A DNA stretch of 64,000 nt from Apricaphanius iberus (Eukaryota; Chordata; Actinopteri; Cyprinodontiformes; Aphaniidae): contig JAPXFQ010000384.1 in assembly GCA_028564705.1 (NCBI GenBank), positions 193,501-257,500 on the forward strand, read 5' to 3'. The notes under the pieces were generated by a model that worked only from the letters and a program-made list of their open reading frames with translations, made no database searches and was not told the origin of the DNA. Position 1 is the stretch's first letter; the number at the start of each line of letters is the position of its first letter. Below, one piece after another: positions 13,501 through 23,267 of the stretch. The position numbers and the translations under genes are program-made.

Positions 13501-15317
13501 CCTGTTCGGCATCGACGTCATCATCAACAACCAGACGGGCCAACACGCGGTCATCGACATCAACGCCTTCCCCGGTGGGTGCGGCCTCGCTCTGCAGAGA
13601 CGTTCTGTTGGGTTCAGTCGTCAGGCGCTGGAACGCTGTTTACTTTGAGCCTCGCTGCTTTATGGCAGCCTCGTGCTCTGGTGTGCGTCTCGGTCCGGTT
13701 GTTTGTGAGCAGCCGCGTTAATAATGATCGCCTCCTGTCGCCTCTGTAACTCTGAGCTGTTTCAGACCAGAGCTGCAGTGCAGTTCTGATCAAAGCGCCG
13801 TCAGAGTTTAGACCGGGTTCAGTTATTTTACCGTTTAGTTAATAAAGGTTGTTTATGTTGCTGGAGCTCAGATTTAACTGAAGAATCATCAGTTTAGAGA
13901 AACAACGACACTTTCAGTATGTCTTGATCTGCTCAGGCCTGCTGGGAAACCTGAAGTCTTGAAACGGTAAGTAAGGAAGGAAGGATGCACAGAGGGAGGA
14001 AGGGACAGAAAAGAGGACACAAGGAAAGGCCTGTGAATATTCTTATTCATCCAGGTCATCGTTATCTCAAGGAAATTTCAATCAAACGCAACTGGACTTG
14101 GTAATTTGTCTTGGAAGATAGACCAGGCGACCTGGGACCAGTCCCACCCTGGTCAGCGAGCATGAACTGATGAAGCCTCTTGGATAAGAGGTGAAACGTC
14201 TTCCAAGACAAATTACCAAGTCCAGTTGCGTTTGATTGTAATTTCCTTGAGACACAAGGAAGGATGCAGAGGGAGGAAAGAAGGAACAGAAAGGAGGACA
14301 CTAGGAAGGATGCAGAGGGAAGGAGGGAGGAACAAAGGACACAAGGAAGGATGCAGAGGGAGGAAGGAAGGAACAGAAAGAGGACACTAGGAAGGATGCA
14401 GAGGGAGGGAGGAAGGAAGGGACAGAAAGGAGAACACAAGGAAAGATGCAGAGGGAGGGAGGAAGGAAGGGACAGAAAGGAGAACACAAGGAAGGATGCA
14501 GAGGGAGGGAGGAAGGAACAGAAAGGACACAAGGAAGGATGCAGAGGGAGGTAGGAAGGACAGAAAGCAGGATGCAAGGAAGGATGCAGAGGGAGGTAGG
14601 AAGGAAGGAAGGAAGGAACAGAAAGGAGGATGCAAGGAAGGATGCAAAGGGAGGGAGGAACAGAAAGGACACAAGGAAGGATGCAAAGGGAGGGAGGAAC
14701 AGAAAGGACACAAGGAAGGATGCAGAGGGAGGGAGGGAGGAAGTAAGGAATGAACAGAAAGGAGGACACAAGGAAGGAAGGAAGGACGCAGTGTCTTTAA
14801 TGAGGGGCTCAGAGTAGAGCTGCTGCTCCACACCAAGAGGAAACATTAGAGCTGATATCTGGTTAGGATGCTTCCTGGATGTCTTTGAGGAGTCGTTCTT
14901 GTCCCCCCAGTAGGAGACCCGGGTGAAGACGCTGGAGAAACTGTGTTTGACGCGAGCAGATTATACAGGATGCAGCTTTCCTCTGTACGACGTTCCATCA
15001 AAATGCCTTCCTAATGCTCAAATGGACGCGGTTCTCCTGTGTCTCCAGGTTACGAGGGCGTCCCGTCCTTCTTCAACGACCTGCTGGGCCACATCTGCGG
15101 CGTCCTGCACAACCAGAACCCGGACTTCTCCCCCGGCGGCGGCGAGCAGCCCAAAGTCCTGGCAGTGAGCAGCGGCGCCGCCCCTCAGGCCCCGCCCTGC
15201 TGCTGCGGCAGCGTGCGGGGGAAGGAGCTGCAGAGACTGGGCTGCAACTCGGCCGTGTCGCCCAACTTCCAGCAGCACTGCGTCTCCACTATAGCTACAA
15301 AGGCCTCCTCCCAGTGA
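1557..15317 (+). CDS. itpk1: ITPK1, inositol-tetrakisphosphate 1-kinase (5'-partial, last 8 coding exons)
   Basis: ATP-grasp kinase that phosphorylates inositol tris- and tetrakisphosphates on the route to higher inositol phosphates; mainly cytosolic. Coding exons seen: 1557-1682, 4282-4399, 11385-11483, 11594-11634, 11799-11964, 13241-13308, 13412-13574, 15049-15317 (stop TGA). All borders are AG/GT and all phases join, giving 349 codons. The first exon here opens with LDLSQPLEDQGPLD, which matches roughly residue 43 onward of the mammalian protein, so about 45 N-terminal residues are coded upstream of the window. Active-site landmarks are intact: CKTRVAHGTNSHE (nucleotide-binding Lys and catalytic-region His), NHNAVLYKVFVV (Lys), SLFGIDVI (Asp) and VIDINAFPGYEG (metal-binding Asp and Asn). 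The C-terminus ends FQQHCVSTIATKASSQ, nearly the same as the vertebrate family. Introns hold two GA-rich minisatellites and several transposons. Identification is secure. Confidence 0.96.
4930..6764. mobile_element. Long inverted-repeat DNA element with TTAA at its right end
   Basis: Two arms of roughly 250-330 bp face each other: 5009-5275 and 6425-6692 are imperfect reverse complements (shared blocks include CAGTCATT, TAGCATAAA, AATGGTAAC and GGGACTACATTA next to TAAGCCGCCGCT). Weaker similarity continues outward to about 4930 and 6764. The right terminus reads AGGGATATCCCCAGCACTA on the reverse strand, directly next to TTAA (6765-6768). The left end is degraded and has lost a clear TTAA, and an A16 run (4991-5006) interrupts its arm. 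No transposase frame is visible, so this is a non-autonomous relic inside an ITPK1 intron. Confidence 0.7.
6770..10890. other. ITPK1 intron without recognised genes
   Basis: Long intronic stretch with T-runs (for example 7857-7873) and AT-rich sequence near 10400-10870 including a short TA repeat at about 10538-10553. Open frames here are short, lack conserved motifs and do not fit ITPK1 splicing. I recognise no element in it. Confidence 0.5.
10902..11294. mobile_element. hAT-like MITE with perfect 8-bp target duplication
   Basis: A 393-bp non-coding element with terminal inverted repeats TAGGGTTGCACCGATAC on the left and TAGGGATGCACCGATCC on the right (reverse strand). It is flanked on both sides by ATTTGAAT (10894-10901 and 11295-11302), an exact 8-bp target-site duplication as expected for hAT transposition. 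The interior has the GGTATCGG-type motifs common in fish copies. It lies just upstream of the ITPK1 exon at 11385. A relative is at 47421-47783. Confidence 0.85.
13374..13398. repeat. (TC)n microsatellite at an ITPK1 splice acceptor
   Basis: About 12 CT/TC dinucleotides end 13 bp before the acceptor AG of the ITPK1 exon at 13412, so the microsatellite forms most of its polypyrimidine tract. Length changes here could affect splicing of that exon. Confidence 0.85.
14065..14252. repeat. Near-perfect 54-bp inverted repeat (palindromic element)
   Basis: Arms 14065-14118 and 14199-14252 are reverse complements over 54 bp with one mismatch, separated by 80 bp. The spacer itself contains further facing motifs (GAAGCCTCTTGGAT, GAGGTGAAACGTCTT). 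The motif set resembles a palindromic repeat I associate with several teleost genomes. It sits in the ITPK1 intron between exons 13412-13574 and 15049-15317, at the left edge of the second GA minisatellite. Single-stranded copies would fold into a strong hairpin. Confidence 0.85.
14253..14795. repeat. GA-rich minisatellite 2
   Basis: Irregular tandem array of roughly 35-50 bp units built on ACACAAGGAAGGATGCAGAG and GGAGGAAGGAACAGAAAGG. Similar GA-rich sequence also occurs just left of the inverted repeat, at 13970-14025, so the palindromic element seems to interrupt or border the array. Long open frames on both strands are products of low complexity. Confidence 0.9.
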
Positions 15318-16365
15318 CCCGGCCCGCTTGATCCCCCAACAAATCAGTGGTGACAGTAATAATAATAATATTGACGATGAATAATAGAGTAAATATGATT
15401 TTAATAATGTATCTAATCAGAAATAGGCCTTTTCCTCTGTGGTTACTGAAATTGTTGGTGATTGGGTGTAAGCTTCTTTCCTCTCTGCCTTTTTGTACAT
15501 TTGGTTCTGTCCAATGAGACTGTAACAGTACTGTAATGTGAACCTTTGGGAACCTGATTTCGCTTTTCCTCCCGTGTGGGTAGGATTTCTGTAAAGAAAT
15601 GGGTCCAGATGAGGCCGTGTGTCCCGCCGAGCGTTTTAGACTGAAGCCCGTCCACCAAGGCAACGTGGTCCTGGTCCTGTGGGCTTGCTTCCTGGGTCAG
15701 AACCGAGACTGGTTTGTTTTCTCAAAAGTGCCATGAAGTTCGTTTGCGAGAGAGAGAGAAAAGAAATCGCAGCATCCATCATCACGTGACCAAGTTTTGT
15801 GCCGTTTAGCTCCAGATGTTCGCTGTCCGACAAACGGCGTCCGCGTTTTTTTTTTTTTTTTGAATGTCTGCGACCACATTCCCCCGTTTTCCCGTTTTGT
15901 TTTCATGTCTGCAGATTTATTCCAGCATCGTTTCCCAATATTCCTAAAAACAAACATGTCACTTTAAAACTGTAAAATATTTTAAAGGTTGGCTATGTCT
16001 GAGGATCCCCAGAGAAGCGGGGGTTAAATCGCTCATCCTCTTCTTGCACAACTCCCGTCTGTCGCGCCGAGCTCGGTTCTGACCCGGCTCCTCTTCCAGA
16101 TGCTGAGACGGGAGGAGGGAGGTCCAGCTCTCGTTTCCAGTGTTCACTGGGTTTTTTTGTTTTTTTTAACTCCAGTTTGTTTATACTTTTTGTCTTGACA
16201 TCTAATGAGAGTAACTTTATTTTATTGAGATTTTATGGGAAAATGTTTTATATAAATATGAGCGCAGTAATGTTTTTTGAACATGTGGATATTTTACAGT
16301 AAAAAAAAACAACAAAATGGCTCGATGTTGGTGATCAAATTAAAAGCTGTACTGCAGTTCAGTCT
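15318..16365 (+). other. itpk1: ITPK1 3' UTR with candidate poly(A) signal
   Basis: Non-coding sequence after the ITPK1 stop codon. ATTAAA at 16339-16344 is the best-placed polyadenylation signal and would give a 3' UTR of about 1.0 kb. The stretch carries an ATA/AAT-rich patch near 15355-15420 and T-rich runs near 15847-15861 and 16150-16167. The UTR end is inferred; no transcript evidence is available. Confidence 0.5.
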
Positions 16366-16756
16366 GTAAGTGATTGCATTCCTCTGAGCCTGCCTCATTC
16401 CTCACGTTTAATTTAATCCCCCTCAATTAAGCAATTAATCGCACTTAATTGTCCATGCAGCCTCCTCATCGGCATCAGACATCCTCGGATGCTCCTGATT
16501 GGAATTGCATCAGGTTCAGGAGAATGTAACGCATTCTTATTCCGCCTGGGGAAAAAGCTGATATCTGTGCACGGAATGGAGCTGCACTGTTCCTTCCTGT
16601 GCTTCATTCTGGTAAAGAAAAGGAAAAAGGAACCTGCAGACCAGCTTCACCCCAGTGTTTTCTTCTTGAGTCTTATATAATGTTTATATGCACCGAGGCT
16701 TAATTCAGTATAGTACGTTTTTGTAAAAGTTCTGTAATTAAGATCCACAATTTTGA

Positions 16757-16765
<9 letters not shown>

Positions 16766-16787
<22 letters not shown>
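16766..16787. repeat. Poly-T tract
   Basis: Uninterrupted run of about 25 T in the spacer after ITPK1, followed by AATTAAAG. It may be the remnant tail of a retroposed sequence on the minus strand, but I saw no target duplication. Confidence 0.7.
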
Positions 16788-16790
<3 letters not shown>

Positions 16791-16883
16791 AAAGGGCCAG
16801 TTCAACAGGCAAAATAAAAATGAGAAACCTCTGTTGTCCTAATATGATGACCTGATTTTATTTGAAACATGTAGGTGTGGTTA

Positions 16884-19113
16884 AAGTTCAAACCAGGGGT
16901 CCGTTCCAGAAAGCAGGATAAGTGAGATAACCGGATTAAGGGTAAGATTGTGGATAAACTCAACTGGCTAAGTAACTATAGCAGGTTATGTTCCAGGTAA
17001 ATTTGTTCCAGAGGGGGTTCTGAGCATGGCGTGCCTTTTTAAATGATGATCCTGTGGATGTGGAAGCACAGATTATTCTAGATTTCCTCTAAAACATGTT
17101 AATTAAATGTTCCCATTAATTATTGTCTCATTATTTTAAAAAAAAGATTTTAATGTATAACAAATCCATCTTTGGGCTTTTTGGTTCTGTGTATTATATA
17201 AAATGCATCGCATCCAGGTCTCTGGAGGTTCCAATAACGCAGTACTTCTACCAGAACCTGTAGGACAAAGCCCGTTACATATGACGGACAAAAACTACTT
17301 CACAATCATATTAGTAACATGTAAGAGTATTTCAAATATTACAGAACAAATTATGTGCAGCTTTATGAAATAATCCTGCATTAAAAAGCCTCTAAGTGGC
17401 AGCAATGACGGTTGTTGAGCCGGAATATAGTGGTATATGTTGTAAACTTCCATTTAACAAAGTCACTGGATGAAAGACGAAGTGTCCCCAGTTAAACCAT
17501 TAACCACTGGTTGGTCTTTATTAAGGGACAGGGACGACGACTCATTTGGGGTAATGGAAGATTATGGTGTTCCTCCAACAGTTAGATGAACCACAACCTT
17601 CGTTTTATTAGCCACATGATAGGAAGGATGTACAAAAAATATACTTAATAGGCCTACATCTCTACAGTAATTATTTAATGTTAGTCTCACCTTTTTGGAA
17701 AATCTTTTTGTGTTTCGTTTTGACCTCAGAGTGCTTCTGGCTCCAAAAGGATTGCATCTAAGGAAGTTAGAGGTTGATATATGTCTGAGTTAATGTACAA
17801 TGGTGGCAAAAGAAAGTAAATTCTGAATAATCATCCAATATACTGAAACAATTTTTAAATCATACATTATATCCCCCAGCAGCCCATGATCCCAACTGGA
17901 AATAAGGGGTAGGAAACGAAAAAAATAAAAATGAGGATAGAGTTTTATAAGGCTGAGCCAGTCGCAATGCTCGATTCAAATTTAACTGTAAAGTTTTAAT
18001 TTAAAAAGGGCTCCCCACTTTTGTTTCTTGTTAGAAAATTTATATTTTTAATAAAATGTACTTTAAAAAAACGAAAATAATTAAGAGAAACGTTTAGACA
18101 CTCAGTTTATCATCAAAAAAAGTCGATCGGGGGTGAGTTGGTTATTTTTTGCCTACGTTCTTTTGTAATGCAGCGTTAGTACTTCCAACTCCACTTCCTT
18201 GAAGTATTCTGCCCTTCTTACAGTTTCCTTTGTGACTCGTGAATTCTGTGATCCATTAAGGGCGTCTTTATCTATTCAGGGTTTAACAGGAGTAGCTTGA
18301 TTAAGTGGATTCTTACACCCAGGCTAAGCTGGTTTTGGGTTGATAAACCATGAGTTTGGAGTTTCCCCACATGTTGAGTTAACCAAGCTTTCTGGAACAG
18401 GCCCCAGAAGTTTACGTACACTAAAAACACCTAATATTCTATAATACAGAGAATATTTATTGATAAAAATCTGAAGTTTACATACAGAATGATTACTAGC
18501 TCTTTAAACAATGAGGGAAATCCAAGATGATGTCATTGCTTTTGAAGCTTCTGATTGGTTCACACATTTTAATTCACTGGAGGCTCCCCTGTGGATGTAT
18601 TTTAAGGCCATTCCTGGAACCCACTGCTTTCTGGTTTGACACGGTAGGAAAGTCGCAATAAATCCGCTGATATAACAGGAAGAGAATCAAAGGAGCTGCA
18701 CCAGTCCGTTTCATCCTTTGGGAAATATTTCCAGATGTTCAATGTGTTCCAGCAATTACCTTCAGGTATGGACGTGGTGGGAATGTCCGAACGTCATACG
18801 GCTCAGGAAGGAGATAAGTTCTGGTCTGAAATGTTCAAAACGACCCCAGTTACACTGGTTCTGTCAGGAAAAATCTACCAGAACTCCAGCAAACTACCGA
18901 GAGGAGTTTGAGGAAAGCAACCCAAACAATTTCACCAAAGTCATACTGTTCAAACGCAGTGCTACGGAAGTGTATGTAAGCGTCTTCTTTGAAAGACATT
19001 TAGCAAACAGTTTGGTAATTCTGACTAACCTAACCAAGAGAATCTGATGTACGAAGTAAAAAAAAGGTAAATATGCTTTTTATTTGGTGTATGTAAACTT
19101 CTGGTTTCTACTG
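16884..19113. mobile_element. Tc1/Sleeping-Beauty-like relic, interrupted by a Harbinger-like element
   Basis: The right terminus (reverse strand) reads CAGTAGAAACCAGAAGTTTA next to a TA, typical of fish Tc1 elements. The left terminus is split: its first 13 bases lie at 16884-16896, beside TA at 16882-16883, and the rest resumes at 18405 as CAGAAGTTTACGTACAC. Between 18600 and 19050 a decayed fragment of the plus-strand transposase region is recognisable (for example a frame reading RLRKEISSGLKCS followed by ARMLEE-like decay), with large internal deletions. Without the insert the element is only about 0.7 kb, against roughly 1.6 kb for intact relatives. Confidence 0.8.
16897..18404. mobile_element. 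PIF/Harbinger-like non-autonomous element, CAG target duplication
   Basis: A 1508-bp element with terminal inverted repeats GGGTCCGTTCCAGAAAGC (left) and GGGCCTGTTCCAGAAAGC (right, reverse strand), 16 of 18 identical. It is flanked by CAG at 16894-16896 and 18405-18407; 3-bp CWG or TWA target duplications are usual for Harbinger. I find no transposase or Myb-like frame in it, so it is an internally decayed or non-autonomous copy. It lies inside the terminal repeat of an older Tc1-like element. Confidence 0.82.
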
Positions 19114-19192
19114 TAGCTCCAGTTTTTGTTTTAATAATAATAAAAAACATGAAAGCCGCCTAATCAGAGCTCAAGTTCTCCACCTCCAGATG

Positions 19193-19198
19193 TTTATT
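19193..19198 (-). other. plk4: PLK4 poly(A) signal
   Basis: AATAAA on the minus strand, 184-189 bases after the PLK4 stop codon, implies a short 3' UTR of about 200-210 nt. It is the first canonical signal downstream of the stop. Confidence 0.7.
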
Positions 19199-19381
19199 GC
19201 ATCACCAAGTTCATGAGACAGGAAAACTTTCCCAACACGGCTATTTTAGACACTATACATGTTATAAAAATAAAATCTTTTCATAATCAGTCTTCTGTAC
19301 ATGTAAAAAGAAAGAAAGAAAACAACACACAGACACAGACAGAATATTTACAGCGACAACAGAGAGGCGACGCTCCTAATG

Positions 19382-22303
19382 CTAATGTGGTTCTCTGCAG
19401 ACGGCTAGTGTGCCGGGGGGGTGGCGGGGCGTCGGGTTCGCCAGCAGCCCCAGAATGGTGGAGAGGCAGTGCAGCTTCTCCTTCACGTGCTCGGGCAGCT
19501 TCTCGTTCTCCTTGTACCTGCAGACGAGACGCAGAGACTGAGAAACGGGAACAGAACGCTAGAAATCACATTTCTATAGTTTACTGATGGGTGTAGGAGA
19601 GCATGGAGGCCGGAGAGGCACCGACGCTGCCGTTTCATACCTGGTGATCCGGCCCTCTGCAGACGTGTACGTGATGCAGGAAACCCCCGCCTGGACCACC
19701 AGCTGAGAGCCGTCGTTGAACTGCACCCACACCTCTCCACTCGTCAGCTTTAGCAACAAAACAAAAACCCAACACTTTTAACAACAGATGCATCCGTTTA
19801 GCTGTCAGCGTATTCGGAATCGCTCTCTGGTCATTTACCTGGGATGCCCATCCAACATTGGGAATAAATATCGACTTCACCACCTTTCCCGCACTCTGAA
19901 CCAAGTCCTGTCGGACCGGAGAGCACTTCTTGTTCATGCTGGCCGAGGTGAAATCTGACCCGTCGTAGGAAATCATCTGCAAACAAAAAAAAATTACAAC
20001 GGATGAGATTAAGGATCTGATTATTAACTGAGTCTAAAAAGTAAACGAATACAAATTTTGGTGATTAAAAAAAAAAAAATCTCTTTGTAAAAATAAAATA
20101 AATGTATTTCCTTTTTCTTAAATGAAAAGCAAAAATTAACTAATTTATAATAAAAATGGAAAAAAATATTTTAAAACAATTCCTTCTTTAATGAAAAAAA
20201 ACAACTATTGTTTAATTTGAAAATTAGAATATAAATAATAAATAGAGCTAGGTACAGACTCACTCTATTGAGATTTTCAAGAGTTATTGTGCGTTCGTTC
20301 ACACCGCACGCTTTTTCAGCGTCAAGCGACGCTAAGAAGGCGACTATTCGCAGCAGAGACTGATGCCCCTCTGACGGCATCATCCATTGACGTTTTGCGG
20401 CGGTGTGAACGCACCAGAATAAATTAGCACGATCCGATCCTACTACAAAACGTTTTGAGTGGTTACCTTAATTATATGGATGTAATGCAACGACGCAACT
20501 TTGGGTGACTTTCAGACCTGAGCCTTAAAAGAGCTATCTGGACTTTTCCTTGCTACTCTGAGCTCCCTTTCGGATGGCCGAGCTTCTCACCCTATCTCTA
20601 AGGGAGAGCCCAGCCACTCTGCGGAGGAAACTAATTTCAGCCGCTTGTATCCGTGATCTCGTTCTTTTGGTCACGACCCAAAGTTCGTGACCATAGATGA
20701 GGGTAGGAACGTAGATCGACCGGTAAATCGAGAGCTTTGCCTTTTGGCTCAGCTCCCTCTTCACCATTACAGACCGGTACAGCGCCCACATAACTGCAGA
20801 CGCCTTACCAATCCGCCTATCCATCTCCCGCTCCTTTTTCCTCTCATTCGTGAACGAGACCCCCAGATACGTAAACTCCTCCCCATTCCCGACTCGAAGA
20901 AGGCACCCTACACTTTTCCGGCTCAAGACCATGGTCTCTGATTTGGAGGTGCTGTACCCCATCCCAGCCGCTTCACACTCGGCTGCGAACCGCTCCAGCC
21001 GGCCTATAAATCCTGTCCATAAATGTTATGAACAGAATCGGTGACAAAGGGAAACCTTGGTGGAGTCCAACTCTCACTGGAAACGAGTCCGACTTACTGC
21101 CGGCAATGCGAACCAAACTAACACCGGTCATACAGGGACCTAACAGCCCGGTACCCCATACTCCCGGTGTACCCCCTATAGGATTCCCCGAGTGACACGG
21201 TTAAAAGAATAAATAAAAAAAAAATAAAAAAAAATCCATTTGAAGGGCATCCAAAGAGCAACATGTGGCCTTTGAGACGCAACTAGGGCTGCGGGATTAA
21301 TCGATTAATTGCATTTTCTGTTAATGAAGATTTAAATTTTGGATATCAATATTTTTTTACACCAATGCACTACTTTGATGTACGTCAGTAGAAGGCCCAA
21401 AGTGTGCTGACCCGAGTGTGTGGGTCCCTTTACCTTCTGAGTAAAGCCAATTGAGTTTAGGTAGGGCTGGGGGAAATCGCATTTTCTGTTTATGAAGATT
21501 TAATTTTCGGATATCAAGATATTTTTTTTCATACCAATGCACTACTTTAGCTCAGGTTTTAGCTCAGAGTGATGCCAATCTGTCCAGGGTCTAACATCTT
21601 GTTTTACAAGGATATTTTACAGCTTGTTTTAAGTTAAGACTTTGAATTCAGGTCAGCTCTGGGACAGAGAAATTGAAATAAAAGTTTTTTTGGGGGAAAT
21701 TTTTTCAATTTCTTTAAAAAAAAAAAAAAAAAAACTAAAAGAAGAAGAAGAAAAAAAAATTATAATTTATAAATCGGATTTGGTATGAAAAATAAATCGG
21801 AGATTTTATTTTCAAACCAAATCGCCCGGCCCTAGACGTCACAAAATCAGAACTCCTGTTATAGTTTCCATGTGAACTCTTACTGAAGGAGTGATCTGAG
21901 GAGGCTTAGGAGGCGTCGCTGAATCAGGAGGGAGCTGCTGTGACGGCACTGACGCCGAGGATGGAGACTCTGAGCTGGTCGGTCTCCTACAAACATTAAC
22001 AAATATGACGACACCTCAGATAACAGAAAAAATAAAATGCCTTTACATATATATTAATATAATGAAAACTTTACCTGCCGATAGTTATGGGGAAGAATGG
22101 GACTTTCTTGGTGCTTTGCTGCTCCTCTGCTGTGATGGCGGCCTCTAGTGACAAACACATGCTATGACCCTCGTTGGACAGCTCCACGTAGAGCCGGCTC
22201 TCGGGGCTCAGGCCGCTCAGACCCACTTCTCCCTTCACGGTGTACGACTTCCCGCTCTTCTCCACCACCCGCACCAGCTCGGAGGTCTTGTGGGTCTTCG
22301 CTC

Positions 22304-22336
<33 letters not shown>

Positions 22337-23225
22337 ACTGCATTACAGTCCGTCCAGTGGTGTCCTCTGCAGCAAAAACCCCGAAATCTGACAAACATCT
22401 GGACTCACCGTCGTAAAAACAGACTTCCAGGTCTGCGTCGGGGGAGTTTTCCATCAGCATGACTTTAGCGTACTTGGTGTACAGAGTCACTTTAGGAGTT
22501 TTGGATTTTACAAGCTGCACAAACTTGGAGGCGTACTGGTACTTCTTCCAGTATTTTTCTGCAACAGAAAGGGTCCATGAAGGTATCAGTTCTATTTTAT
22601 GATCCCCAATGCCTGACAATCGGTTGTCTCAGCTGTCTTTAAATACCTGGAAGGTCGTCATAGCTGCAAATGAGAATATCCTCTGGGGGCGCTGGTGGGT
22701 GGTCCAGTACGGGAACCCCCTTCCCACCATTAGGCTGGTATATCGTCACCTGCAACAACAGCGCTCGTTAGAAAAAGCTAAGAAAACCTGCAGGCGGTGA
22801 AGTGTGCGACGTGAGACCGTACCATGGAGCCGTCACAGGAAATCCGCAGGACCTCTTTAACCCTTTCCTGTCCGTTTTGGGATTTTAAAAGCTCCATGCA
22901 GACTTCACCTGTGTCGAGGATGCTCACCTGCAGGCAAAGAAGATGACTAAACATCTGCAGCAGGGCCGGCACTTTGTTAAGATCACTACCCATAATAACA
23001 GCGTTTAGATCAGTTTATGGAAATGCATACATTAAGCTGATTAGTTTATTGAACTGATCCTAAAATTAAAAGCAATCTGAGGTCAATTGTTAATTTTAGC
23101 CGAGACAATCTGAAGCTCAAGCAAATTAAAAAAGGTTAAACATCAGATTTAACAAAGGAACCACGTCAAACAATGATTAAAAAGTAATCTTAAATTTTAC
23201 TTTAATTAAAAAAAAATAATATAAA

Positions 23226-23267
<42 letters not shown>

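Noticed and set aside
14062..14846. Long overlapping frames on both strands (Leu/Ser/Pro/Phe-rich on minus, Arg/Glu/Gly-rich on plus) at the second GA array
   Set aside because: Low-complexity translation of GA/CT repeats; several frames are open at once, as expected without stop-forming triplets.
15014..15331. Alternative frames over the last ITPK1 exon on both strands
   Set aside because: The exon is GC-rich, so shadow frames stay open; only the frame ending ATKASSQ matches ITPK1.
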